Under the pieces are notes generated by a model. The model saw only the letters and a list, made by a program, of their open reading frames with translations, was not told where the DNA came from and did no database searches. Position numbers and translations under genes: made by a program. From the NCBI GenBank assembly GCA_000431975.1, contig HF988565.1, positions 1-8,647 on the forward strand: 8,647 nucleotides of DNA. The letters run 5' to 3'. The DNA comes from Prevotella sp. CAG:924 (GTDB lineage: Bacteria; Bacteroidota; Bacteroidia; Bacteroidales; Bacteroidaceae). Below, piece after piece: positions 1 through 7,494 of this stretch (positions are counted from its first letter, which is position 1; each line of letters starts with the position of its first letter).

Positions 1-55
1 GATTAGTCCACTTTAACGGGACAGTAGTGCAGTAGTATATTCAAATAATAATCAT

Positions 56-63
56 TATATTTG
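56..63 (+). promoter_or_regulatory. Predicted Bacteroidota -7 promoter element for the nuclease gene
   Basis: The sequence TATATTTG matches the Bacteroidota primary-sigma -7 consensus TAnnTTTG exactly. It lies 24 nt before the ATG at 88, so transcription would start near 68-72 with a very short leader. No clear TTTG or TTG -33 element is present 19-21 nt upstream, so the promoter may be weak or need help. The upstream DNA is AT-rich, as is usual for promoters in this phylum. Confidence 0.6.
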
Positions 64-87
64 CCATCTATTCAAAAACATCATCCT

Positions 88-1053
88 ATGACCAAAGAAA
101 CAGAACATAAACGGATTATAACGGAGCGGTTCGGCCATCAATGCGACAGCGACTTCTCCTTTACCCAAAAAGCGCGCCTGCTGCAATCCATTTACCGCGT
201 GGAAATGGGAGAAAAGGAGGGTACAGGACCGACTAAGAATTCCCACAGATATTATGGCAACATGATCTGTGGCGGCGATGTCTCCGGCGCAAATTTTCTA
301 ATGCCGGAAACTTTCGAATATGCTAAGGAAAGAGTAAGTCACAAAAAGTCTCATGAGACGATCGACGGATTCAGGCTATTCAACAATCTGCTCTCAAGTA
401 TGCCCATGGCCTTCAATCTTTTCTATCCACTCATGCTATTGTTGAAGCAGGATGCCGGAAAAGTGACCCTTGCCATTCAGTCGGCATTCAAGAATCTTCC
501 CATATATAAGGTGACGGATATCGGTCTTGAATTCATACCGACTCCCATCGATAAATATACCAAGGACAAGTCAGCGATGGATGCCTATGTCAAGTTCATC
601 GACCACGAGGGAGGACTGAATATCATTGCGATTGAAACCAAATATACCGACACATTAGGAATCAATGAGGCACGCCACTGTGAGGAGCAAAAGCAATTGC
701 TCATCGACACGCGACTATTTAAAGACGAGTTCAGCGGATTGCTCAAGGAGGGTAAGATTAAGCTTACACAGATTTACAGGAACATCCTGCTTACCGAGCG
801 ATACAGGATGGTCGAAGGACTCAACGACTCCTACTCCATCGTGTTGTCGCCCAAGGACCATCCGTCGACAAGTCGCGAAATCACATCCGTCACAGATTAT
901 CTGAAACCCGAATATGCCTATAAGCTCGCTTCCGTCACCCTGGAGGATTTCACCGATGCGATGATCCAGTACCTTCCCGATCGGTACATTGCCGTATATG
1001 AGAGATTCAGGGACCGGTATCTCAATTTTGAAAAGATAAAATCATATATCTGA
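88..1053 (+). CDS. Probable PD-(D/E)XK nuclease, PGN_0703-type putative restriction endonuclease
   Basis: This 321-residue soluble protein has no signal peptide or membrane segment. A candidate PD-(D/E)XK core runs from D165 (in SAMDAYVKF) to the E183-T-K185 triplet in the strand IIAIETKY; E148 could be the helical acidic residue. Around the core are a conserved-looking SSMPMAFNLFYPL block (103-115) and a QIYRNILLTERY block (228-239). I associate both with the PGN_0703 family of putative restriction endonucleases, from memory of the family rather than a search. DNA cleavage is therefore inferred. The start chosen is ATG at 88; an in-frame TTG at 61 lies inside the predicted promoter and is unlikely. 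There is no obvious Shine-Dalgarno, which is normal in this phylum. No methyltransferase is adjacent, so if it restricts DNA it may target modified or foreign DNA, or work alone. It is visibly more AT-rich than the genes to its right, which suggests acquisition by transfer. Confidence 0.65.
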   Translation: MTKETEHKRIITERFGHQCDSDFSFTQKARLLQSIYRVEMGEKEGTGPTKNSHRYYGNMICGGDVSGANFLMPETFEYAKERVSHKKSHETIDGFRLFNNLLSSMPMAFNLFYPLMLLLKQDAGKVTLAIQSAFKNLPIYKVTDIGLEFIPTPIDKYTKDKSAMDAYVKFIDHEGGLNIIAIETKYTDTLGINEARHCEEQKQLLIDTRLFKDEFSGLLKEGKIKLTQIYRNILLTERYRMVEGLNDSYSIVLSPKDHPSTSREITSVTDYLKPEYAYKLASVTLEDFTDAMIQYLPDRYIAVYERFRDRYLNFEKIKSYI

Positions 1054-1099
1054 ATGTCGTCCCATGTCAGGTTCCGACTTTCCCCTATTCCAAATACGC

Positions 1100-1138
1100 G
1101 TAAAGGCCGTCTTTCCCAACATGAAAGACGGCCTTTAC
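1100..1138. terminator. Bidirectional hairpin terminator between convergent genes
   Basis: A perfect 16-bp inverted repeat has arms GTAAAGGCCGTCTTTC (1100-1115) and its complement (1123-1138) around a 7-nt loop. It sits 46 nt after the nuclease stop and immediately beyond the stop of the outer-membrane factor gene (1141). The stem base is A/T-rich, but there is no long external T-run on either side. Its position between converging genes makes a shared terminator the best reading. Confidence 0.75.
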
Positions 1139-1140
1139 CT

Positions 1141-2310
1141 TTACAGATCGTTCTTGTATATCTCGGTGACGACATCCTGATACTGGCGTTCTATGTCCAT
1201 GTATGCCGTCATGTTCTTATAGATGTTCTCAGCCTCCACGTAATAGTCCGTGATGGATATCTCCCCATTTTCCACCGCAGTGCGCAGCAGCCTCAGCGTC
1301 TGGCGCATCAGCGGCACATCGTAGGCATCGGCCGATGCCTTCAGCTGTCTCATCTGGTTGATCAGCGCACGGGCGGAGCTCTCCGCATTGATGCGGGCGT
1401 TGGCCTGCTGCATGGCAGCCTCCGTCTGTCGCGCCTTCGCTATCTTCACCTTATTCCTGCTTGAGAACAGGGGGATGGAGCCGCCTACCAGGAAGCCGTT
1501 GCTGGCACTGCTGCCGTCGGTGTTGCGCCGGTATCCGACCTCCAGCTTGGGTATCCAGCCTTGCTTGTTCACCTTCACGTCCTGCTCGGCGGCGAGCACC
1601 GCTGCCTGTGCCGTGCGGACCGTCCAGTCGGAGGCCACGGCCTTCTCATACATCGTCGCCTCGTCGTCGGTCGGCGGTGCGGGATATTCCGTCATGTCGA
1701 GCGTCACCGGCTCTCCGCCGTTGAGTGCCTGCAGCTGCCGCAGGGCCGTGGCGTGCTTCGTATCGGCCTGCACCAGCTCGGTCTCCAGGTTCATGCGGTC
1801 GAGCTTGATCTTGTTCAACTCGAGCGACGTGGCGTCGCCATTGTCGAATTTCACCTTGAACATGTCCAGCAGCTCATCCGCATTCTTGCGCCGTTCCTTC
1901 AGCAGCTGCTTCTGCTTGTTGTAGCCCACGATGTCGAGGCAGAGCTTCTTGGCGGCGAGCAGGATGTCGCGCCGTGCCGCCCGGTATTGCATGTCGAGGA
2001 CGTTGCGACGCAGCTCCCCCGCCTTCTTGCGTGCTCCGTAGAGCGTGGGGAAGTCGAAGCCCTGCGTCACGACGAGCTCGGAGCTGGCCATTCCCCTCAC
2101 GCCACTCTGGTAGAACGGACTGTATTCTATCGAGAGATCCTCCAGCGTGTTCGCCGACTTGATCTCAAGGCCGGTGGCCTCGTTGCCCTTCTGCATCGCC
2201 TTCAGCTCCACATTGTTCTGCTCGACGCTTTTCAGTACGGCGTCGATGTCTTGGGCATCAGCGCTCGCCGTTGCGGCGAGGATCAGGGCAGTCAGTATGA
2301 TAGTTCTCAT
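1141..2310 (-). CDS. TolC-like outer-membrane efflux protein of the RND pump
   Basis: This is the outer-membrane channel of the tripartite pump. The 389-residue protein opens with a signal peptide (residues 1-20, hydrophobic core LTALILAATA, cleavage likely after ADAQ). Two similar long helical halves follow, as in the outer membrane efflux protein family. The duplicated turn motifs are visible as FDNGDATSLELNKIKLDR (155-172) and VENGEISITDYYVEAENIYK (346-365). It is somewhat shorter than classical TolC, as many CusC/CzcC-like proteins of Bacteroidota are. The start at 2310 is favoured over an upstream in-frame ATG at 2361: it gives the signal peptide at the N-terminus and its ATG overlaps the pump gene's TGA as ATGA, a translational-coupling arrangement. 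Confidence in the family is high; the substrate cannot be told from this subunit. Confidence 0.9.
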   Translation of the reverse strand: MRTIILTALILAATASADAQDIDAVLKSVEQNNVELKAMQKGNEATGLEIKSANTLEDLSIEYSPFYQSGVRGMASSELVVTQGFDFPTLYGARKKAGELRRNVLDMQYRAARRDILLAAKKLCLDIVGYNKQKQLLKERRKNADELLDMFKVKFDNGDATSLELNKIKLDRMNLETELVQADTKHATALRQLQALNGGEPVTLDMTEYPAPPTDDEATMYEKAVASDWTVRTAQAAVLAAEQDVKVNKQGWIPKLEVGYRRNTDGSSASNGFLVGGSIPLFSSRNKVKIAKARQTEAAMQQANARINAESSARALINQMRQLKASADAYDVPLMRQTLRLLRTAVENGEISITDYYVEAENIYKNMTAYMDIERQYQDVVTEIYKNDL

Positions 2311-5300
2311 TGTTGCTGATTTTGGTTGTCTGTCTTGATGATGTTCTTTCGGTTCATCCATTCATATACGATGGGAATGATGAAGGCGTTGAGGAAGGTC
2401 GACGTCAGGAGTCCTCCGAGTATGACCTTCGCCATGGGGCTCTGGATCTCATTGCCGGGCAAGCTGCCGCGCAGGGCCAGCGGTATGAGGGCGAGGGCGG
2501 AGCACAACGCCGTCATCAGGATGGGGTTGAGACGGTCGAGCGATCCTCTCATGATACATTCTCTCAGTGGCAGGTGCTCTTCCTCGCGCAACGTATTGTA
2601 GCGGTTGATCAGCAGCATGCCGTTGCGGGTGGCAATGCCGAAGAGGGAGATGAAGCCGATGATGGCCGGGATGCTCACCTCGCCTGTCGTGAACACCAGT
2701 GCGAACACGCCTCCGATGAGTGCCAGGGGCAGGTTGAGCAGGATCACGCCGCTCTCGAGCGCGTTTCTGAACTGCATGTAGAGCAGCAGGAAGATCACGA
2801 CGATGCTCAGCAGCGAGGCCAGCAACAGTACGCGGCTGGCGCTCTGCTCGCTCTCGAACTGTCCGCCATATTCCACGTGATAGCCCTCGGGCAGGGTGAT
2901 CTCCGTGTTGATCCGCTTCTGTATGTCGTTGACGACGCTCCGCAAGTCACGTTCGCTCGCATTGGCCGATATCACGATCTTGCGCTTCACGTTCTCGCGG
3001 TTGATGGTGTTGGGCCCCATCGCCGACTTCACCTCGGCGACATTGGCCAGCGGCACCTTGCGTCCGTCGGGCGTGTCGATCATCAGGTCGCGTATGCGCT
3101 CCATGTCACAGCGGTCGTGCTCGGCGGCACGCACCACCAGGTCGAAGCTGCTGCCCTTGTCGTACACCTGCGACACCGTCTCGCCCGCCATGTTGACACG
3201 CACGAAGGTATTGAAGTCGGCGATGGATATGCCGTAGAGCTTCAGCATGTCGCGCTTGGGCTTGATCTCCAGCTCCGGACGTTCGATCTGCTGCTCCACG
3301 TTGAGGTCGGCGATGCCGTCGACGGTACTGATGGCATCCTTAATCTGATTGCCGATCTCGAACATCTTGTTCAGGTCATCACCGAACAGCTTGATGGCGA
3401 TGCTGGCCTGCGTGCCGCTGAGCATCGCGTCGATGCGGTGGCTGATCGGCTGTCCGATCTCGATGTTCGCGCCCGTTATCACCGACAGCTTCTTGCGCAC
3501 GTCGTTGAGCATCTCCTCGTGGGAGCGGTCCTTCAGCTCGAAGGGCGCCTCTATCTCCGACACGTTCACGCCCAGCGCATGCTCGTCCAGTTCCGCACGT
3601 CCGGTCTTTCGTGCCACGGTCTTGATCTCCGGTATCGACATCAGGATCTTCTCCGCCCGCTCGCCGATCCTGTTCGATTCCTCCAGCGATATGCCGGGCA
3701 GCGAGCTGATGTTGATCGTCAGTGAGCCCTCGTTGAACTTGGGCAGGAAACTGTGGCCAAGGGTGAAGAAGAGGCCCAGGGCCACGAGGAAGAGCACGAC
3801 TGTCGACACGACCACCGGCCGCTTATGTCCGAGGGCCCATGTGAGCCAGCGCTCATAGTGCTTCTTGAGCCATACGGTGACGAATGCCTCCTTGGGTATG
3901 CCGCCCTTAGCGCTGCCTCCCAGCAGGTAGCTGCAGAGCACCGGCGTGAGCGTCAGGGCCACGATGGTAGAGGCCAGCAGGGCCACGATGAAGGCGACGC
4001 CGAGGGGGATCAGCATGCGGCCCTCCATGCCGCTGAGATAGAACAGCGGGATGAAGCTCACGATGATGATCACCGTCGAGTTGAGAATCGGCATGCGCAC
4101 CTCGCGTGAGGCGTTGAACACCACCTTCAGCACCGGCAGCCGCTGGTCGTCGGGCAACGCCCTGTTCTCCCGCAGATGTTTCCACACATTCTCCACGTCG
4201 ACGATGGCATCGTCGACCAGCGAGCCGATGGCGATCGCCAGTCCGCCGAGACTCATCGTATTGACACTCATGTTGAAGTAGTGCAGTACCATCAGTGACA
4301 TCAGCAGCGACACGGGCAGCGTGACCAGCGAGATGACGGTGGTACGCACGTTGGCGAGGAAGAGGAAGAGGACGAGCACCACGAAGATCGCGCCCTCATA
4401 GAGCGACTGCTTCACGTTGTTGATCGAGCTCTCGATGAAGCGCGACTGGCGGAAGATGTCGGTCGACACGTGCACGTCGGCCGGCATGTTCTTCTTCAGG
4501 TCTTTCAGCACCGACTCCAACCTCTCGGTCAGGTCTATCGTGCCCGTGCCGGGCTGCTTGGTGACGGTGAGCAGCACGGCCGGCTTGCCCTTCTCCGATG
4601 CCGTGCCGAGCTTCGGCACCTGCGGGCCCGTCTTCACGTCGGCCACGTCGCCAAGGGTCACCGCGTCACCGTTGACGGTCTTCACGACCGTATTGGCCAT
4701 CTCCCTCACATCGTCCGTCGACACCACGCCGCGCACGATATACTCGTTGCCGTATTCATAGATCACGCCTCCGTTGGTGTTGCGGTTCATCTGGTTGGTC
4801 GCCGCGAGCACCTCGCCCAGCGTCACGCCGTAATGGCTCATCCGGCCGGGGTGCAGCAGGATCTGATACTCCTTGACGTCGCCGCCGAGCACCGACACCT
4901 GCGACACGCCGCCTGTCGACAGCAGGCGCGGACGCACCGTCCAGTCGGCCAGCGTGCGCAGGTCGGTCATCGACGTGCTGTCGGCCGTGAGGCCGACGAT
5001 CAGCACCTCGCCGAGGATCGACGACTGCGGACCGAGCGTCGGCTGTCCTACGTTGTCGGGCAGCGTGGCATTGACGGCGGCAAGCTTCTCCGACACGATC
5101 TGCCGTGCCAGGTAGATGTCCGTGTCCCAGTCAAACTCCACCCACACCACGGAGAATCCGGTTGTCGACGACGACCGTACGCGGCGCACGTGCGTGGCGC
5201 CGTTGACCGCCGTCTCAATGGGGAATGTGACCAGCTGCTCCACTTCCTCGGCCGCCATACCGTTGGCCTCGGTCATCACGACCACCGTAGGAGCGTTAAG

Positions 5301-5423
5301 GTCGGGAAACACATCCACCTCCGTCCGCGTCGTGGTGTAGATGCCACCGACCACCAGCAGTACCGCCGCGACAAGTATCAGCAACCGGTTTTGCAGTGAG
5401 AATCTTATGATTTTGTTCAGCAT
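2307..5423 (-). CDS. CusA/CzcA-family RND efflux pump, inner-membrane permease
   Basis: This is the proton-driven inner-membrane pump, full length at 1038 residues (CusA and CzcA are about 1050-1060). The RND architecture is visible: TM1 at about 12-30, a large periplasmic domain, TM2-TM6 at about 341-495, TM7 at about 534-556, a second periplasmic domain, then TM8-TM12 at about 864-1021. TM4 carries an acidic proton-relay cluster, D404, D405, D409 and E411, in SLVDDAIVDVEN, as in heavy-metal RND pumps. The TM10 region has GIATRNGMLLINRYN (929-943), also typical of the CusA/CzcA branch. The three periplasmic methionines that bind Cu(I)/Ag(I) in E. coli CusA appear replaced (see findings), so Zn, Co, Ni or Cd, or a non-metal substrate, is more likely than copper. 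The gene starts 12 nt after the adaptor stop, with AGAAAGG as a plausible ribosome site, and overlaps the outer-membrane factor gene by 4 nt. Confidence 0.93.
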   Translation of the reverse strand: MLNKIIRFSLQNRLLILVAAVLLVVGGIYTTTRTEVDVFPDLNAPTVVVMTEANGMAAEEVEQLVTFPIETAVNGATHVRRVRSSSTTGFSVVWVEFDWDTDIYLARQIVSEKLAAVNATLPDNVGQPTLGPQSSILGEVLIVGLTADSTSMTDLRTLADWTVRPRLLSTGGVSQVSVLGGDVKEYQILLHPGRMSHYGVTLGEVLAATNQMNRNTNGGVIYEYGNEYIVRGVVSTDDVREMANTVVKTVNGDAVTLGDVADVKTGPQVPKLGTASEKGKPAVLLTVTKQPGTGTIDLTERLESVLKDLKKNMPADVHVSTDIFRQSRFIESSINNVKQSLYEGAIFVVLVLFLFLANVRTTVISLVTLPVSLLMSLMVLHYFNMSVNTMSLGGLAIAIGSLVDDAIVDVENVWKHLRENRALPDDQRLPVLKVVFNASREVRMPILNSTVIIIVSFIPLFYLSGMEGRMLIPLGVAFIVALLASTIVALTLTPVLCSYLLGGSAKGGIPKEAFVTVWLKKHYERWLTWALGHKRPVVVSTVVLFLVALGLFFTLGHSFLPKFNEGSLTINISSLPGISLEESNRIGERAEKILMSIPEIKTVARKTGRAELDEHALGVNVSEIEAPFELKDRSHEEMLNDVRKKLSVITGANIEIGQPISHRIDAMLSGTQASIAIKLFGDDLNKMFEIGNQIKDAISTVDGIADLNVEQQIERPELEIKPKRDMLKLYGISIADFNTFVRVNMAGETVSQVYDKGSSFDLVVRAAEHDRCDMERIRDLMIDTPDGRKVPLANVAEVKSAMGPNTINRENVKRKIVISANASERDLRSVVNDIQKRINTEITLPEGYHVEYGGQFESEQSASRVLLLASLLSIVVIFLLLYMQFRNALESGVILLNLPLALIGGVFALVFTTGEVSIPAIIGFISLFGIATRNGMLLINRYNTLREEEHLPLRECIMRGSLDRLNPILMTALCSALALIPLALRGSLPGNEIQSPMAKVILGGLLTSTFLNAFIIPIVYEWMNRKNIIKTDNQNQQQ

Positions 5424-5435
5424 TGCCTTTCTCGT

Positions 5436-6572
5436 TTAGTGTTCATGTGAATGGGCGGGGATGCTTGTGCTGGCTCCTGCCAGCCGTACCTGCGTCGCTC
5501 CCCTGGTCACTACCTTCTCGCCTCCTCTCAGGCCGCTGGTGATCTCCACCCGCTCGCCGTCGGTCTCGCCGATCGTCACCTCACGGCGCTCATAGCAGGT
5601 GGGATCGGTCTGGACATAGACGAAGTTCACGCCGTTCTCGTCGGTCAGGGCCGATACCGGCACGCTGATCACGTTCGCGCGCTTAGCCGTCAGCAGGTAG
5701 GTCTCCACGAAGGCGCCGGGCATCACGTCGGCCTGATTGTTGAACTCGAACGTCACGGGGATGTATGGCGAGCCGTCGCCCGTCGACTTGCCGGTGGCCA
5801 CGAGCCGTCCGCTCATCGTACCGATGTCATAGATCCTGTCGCTGTATGCCGTCTTGAACTTGGCCGACCGCACCGTGCCGAGTATCGAGTAGTAGCGCTC
5901 GGGCACGTTGGCCTTGAGATAGAGCTTGCGCGTCTGCGTCACGTTCATCATCGGCTGCCCCACGCTCACATAGTCGCCCTCCCTCACGAGGCACGTCTTC
6001 ACATAGCCGCTGATCGGCGAGCTCACGGCGACGCCGTTGCCGCTCCTGCTGCCGGCGAGGGCCTCATAGGCGATCTTGGCCGACTCGTAGTTGGCCCGGA
6101 TGCCGTTGAACTCCTTGCGTGTGACGATGTTGTCCTTCACCAGCTTCGCCGCCCGCTCATATTCGGCCTTCGCCGTCTGATAGGCGACGGCGGCTTGCTT
6201 GGCAGGATTGTCCTGCAGCTTGTCGGCCGAGATGGTGAACACCGTGCTTCCCTTGCCGACGGGCGTGCCCTCGGTGATGCCCTGACGCAACTTGACGATG
6301 CCGGGCACCGTCGCCACGATCGTGGCCTCGTTGCCCGATGCGGCCAATATCTTTCCTCCGGCCGGGATGACGCCGCTAAAGCCTCCCGGCACGATGCGCT
6401 CGACCACGATGCCGGCCTCGCGGGCCTGCTCCGTGCTTATGACGATCTCGGTAGAATGAGCCTTCTTCTCCGCGTCGTGCGCGTCGGCCTCCTCGCCGTG
6501 CGCATCCTTGTGTTGGCACGATGCCAGCAGCAGCAAGCCCAGTGCCGATACCATGAAAATACCTTTCTTCAT
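5436..6572 (-). CDS. RND efflux periplasmic adaptor (membrane fusion) lipoprotein
   Basis: This 378-residue protein links the inner-membrane pump to the outer-membrane channel. It begins with a lipoprotein signal peptide, hydrophobic residues 5-17 and lipobox LASC, so C19 would be lipidated. A His/Asp/Glu-rich segment follows (H21, H25, H32, H39). The adaptor domains follow in order: first lipoyl half (about 84-117), a short alpha-helical hairpin (about 123-176), second lipoyl half (about 181-213, with SSPISGYVKTCLVREGD), beta-barrel (about 217-297) and membrane-proximal domain (about 300-365). The C-terminus ends in HSHEH. Histidine-rich ends are common in adaptors of divalent-metal pumps; that these bind metal here is inferred. 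It is the first gene of the operon, with the predicted promoter 47 nt upstream. No Shine-Dalgarno is evident before ATG 6572. Confidence 0.92.
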   Translation of the reverse strand: MKKGIFMVSALGLLLLASCQHKDAHGEEADAHDAEKKAHSTEIVISTEQAREAGIVVERIVPGGFSGVIPAGGKILAASGNEATIVATVPGIVKLRQGITEGTPVGKGSTVFTISADKLQDNPAKQAAVAYQTAKAEYERAAKLVKDNIVTRKEFNGIRANYESAKIAYEALAGSRSGNGVAVSSPISGYVKTCLVREGDYVSVGQPMMNVTQTRKLYLKANVPERYYSILGTVRSAKFKTAYSDRIYDIGTMSGRLVATGKSTGDGSPYIPVTFEFNNQADVMPGAFVETYLLTAKRANVISVPVSALTDENGVNFVYVQTDPTCYERREVTIGETDGERVEITSGLRGGEKVVTRGATQVRLAGASTSIPAHSHEH

Positions 6573-6618
6573 ATTCTGTGTTAGGTCGCTATATGGATTT
6601 TTACTTATTTTCAGTTTG

Positions 6619-6626
6619 CAAATATA
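6619..6626 (-). promoter_or_regulatory. Predicted Bacteroidota -7 promoter element for the RND operon
   Basis: On the minus strand the sequence reads TATATTTG, an exact TAnnTTTG match, followed by GC. Transcription would start near 6612-6615 and give a leader of about 40 nt before the adaptor ATG. The -33 position (about 6645-6650) has no good TTTG and instead coincides with a palindrome at 6639-6653, as expected of a regulated promoter. Confidence 0.65.
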
Positions 6627-6638
6627 ATATAAAGTAAA

Positions 6639-6653
6639 TGCAACTCAGTTGCA
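6639..6653. promoter_or_regulatory. Palindromic operator-like site over the -33 region of the RND operon promoter
   Basis: TGCAAC-TCA-GTTGCA is a perfect 6-bp inverted repeat with a 3-nt centre, placed where the -33 element should be. A dimeric repressor bound here would block RNA polymerase. A metal-sensing regulator such as a Fur/Zur or ArsR protein would be logical, but no regulator gene is in the window and the assignment is inference. Confidence 0.45.
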
Positions 6654-6676
6654 AATGTGCTTTCGCCCACATTTGC
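6651..6676. repeat. 9-bp inverted repeat overlapping the operator-like palindrome
   Basis: GCAAATGTG (6651-6659) and CACATTTGC (6668-6676) form a perfect inverted repeat around 8 nt. Its left arm shares 3 nt with the palindrome at 6639-6653, and it lies upstream of the predicted -33 region. It could be a second protein-binding site or a hairpin. The remaining sequence between it and the terminator at 6804 contains no gene or clear signal that I can see. Confidence 0.4.
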
Positions 6677-6803
6677 CCACACAGATCCTCATGGTCAGGG
6701 TTGAGCGAGCAGCCCGCCATCCATCCTTGAGGACGCAGTCCGCTTACGACTTGCCCCGGACATCTCCCACGGTCGGAGACAGGCGACCGCCACGACGGGC
6801 ACG

Positions 6804-6833
6804 AAAAAAGCCGGAGCACCATCGTGCTCCGGC
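6804..6833 (-). terminator. Rho-independent terminator of the flavoprotein operon
   Basis: Read on the minus strand, GCCGGAGCAC (6833-6824) pairs perfectly with its complement (6819-6810) over a 4-nt loop, followed directly by six T residues (6809-6804). It lies about 50 nt past the stop of the second flavoprotein gene. This is a textbook intrinsic terminator and also insulates the RND promoter downstream. Confidence 0.92.
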
Positions 6834-6871
6834 GAGACCGGCCTGTCAGCCGGCTGTACGGTCTTCTCTCC

Positions 6872-6885
6872 CATCCCCGGGGATG
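6872..6885. repeat. 14-bp perfect palindrome abutting the flavoprotein stop codon
   Basis: CATCCCCGGGGATG is self-complementary over all 14 bp and ends one base before the stop codon at 6886-6888. It may add 3'-end structure ahead of the intrinsic terminator or may be a protein site. No function can be assigned. Confidence 0.35.
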
Positions 6886-7494
6886 TCAGCGCCCCTCGAT
6901 CAGCAGGGTCTGCATCTGCCGCTTGCCCGTGCCGAACTTCCGGCCATAGAGCCGCCAGTAGATGTCGGCCGCCACGACAAACAGTCGCTTCGTGAGCGGC
7001 ATCGTGGCCCTTATCGTGGCGTACTGGCCCCGTTCCATCGAGCGTGCCAGCTTCCGGATGCTCCGGGTGGCTATGTAGCTGAAAGGTGTCTTCAGGATGG
7101 CCTCTCCACTGCCCAGCATCAGCACCGATCCCATGGCATAGCCGTTGCGGCGACAGAAAAGGCGCACCATGTCCACGGCCACCTCGTTCTGCCCATGTTC
7201 CAGGAAGCCGCAGTTGATGAGCACCGACATCGTCGGCTTCCGCGCCGGCGGATACGTCTCCAGAGTCTTAAGGAAGTCGAGCAGCGTCACGGGCAGCGCG
7301 TCGGCATAGAGCGGAAACACCAGCAACAGGTCGTCCACCGTTCCTGCCTCCGCACACAGCTCCAGGTGGTTCGTGCGCGTGATGTGGCGGCTAATGGTCG
7401 TCGCACCGCAGTGGCGCGCGAAGATCTCCGCATAGCGTCTTGAGTTGGACCGGGGAGCCCGCGGGCTCCCGTTGATGATCATGATTCTTCCCAT
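6886..7494 (-). CDS. Flavodoxin-fold NAD(P)H-dependent oxidoreductase, FMN-loop type
   Basis: This 202-residue soluble protein of the flavodoxin-like fold is probably an FMN-dependent NAD(P)H oxidoreductase. The first strand and loop, MIINGSPR (residues 5-12), match the phosphate-binding turn of the NADPH-dependent FMN reductase group. LLLVFPLYADALPVTLLDFL (56-75) resembles the second FMN-contact loop (PLYxDxLP). It lacks the CxxCxxC cluster of its upstream partner. The C-terminal third is basic (KRLFVVAADIYWRLYGRKFG) and unrecognised. The start at 7494 (MGRIMIING) leaves a normal lead-in to strand one and overlaps the upstream gene by 16 nt. The alternative ATG at 7482 overlaps the upstream TGA as ATGA and has GGGAAGA just before it. 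Either way translation is coupled to the upstream gene. The substrate is unknown. Confidence 0.8.
   Translation of the reverse strand: MGRIMIINGSPRAPRSNSRRYAEIFARHCGATTISRHITRTNHLELCAEAGTVDDLLLVFPLYADALPVTLLDFLKTLETYPPARKPTMSVLINCGFLEHGQNEVAVDMVRLFCRRNGYAMGSVLMLGSGEAILKTPFSYIATRSIRKLARSMERGQYATIRATMPLTKRLFVVAADIYWRLYGRKFGTGKRQMQTLLIEGR

Noticed and set aside
2310..3725. Long + strand open frame (471 codons) opposite the RND pump gene, and similar long frames at 1561-2319, 4470-5399 and 5451-6584.
   Set aside because: They are antisense to well-supported efflux genes. Their translations are rich in His, Arg and Gln with no domain character, as expected of high-GC shadow frames.
6601..6822. 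Minus-strand 73-codon open frame upstream of the RND operon.
   Set aside because: It runs across the intrinsic terminator at 6804-6833 and the RND promoter and has no protein-like features.
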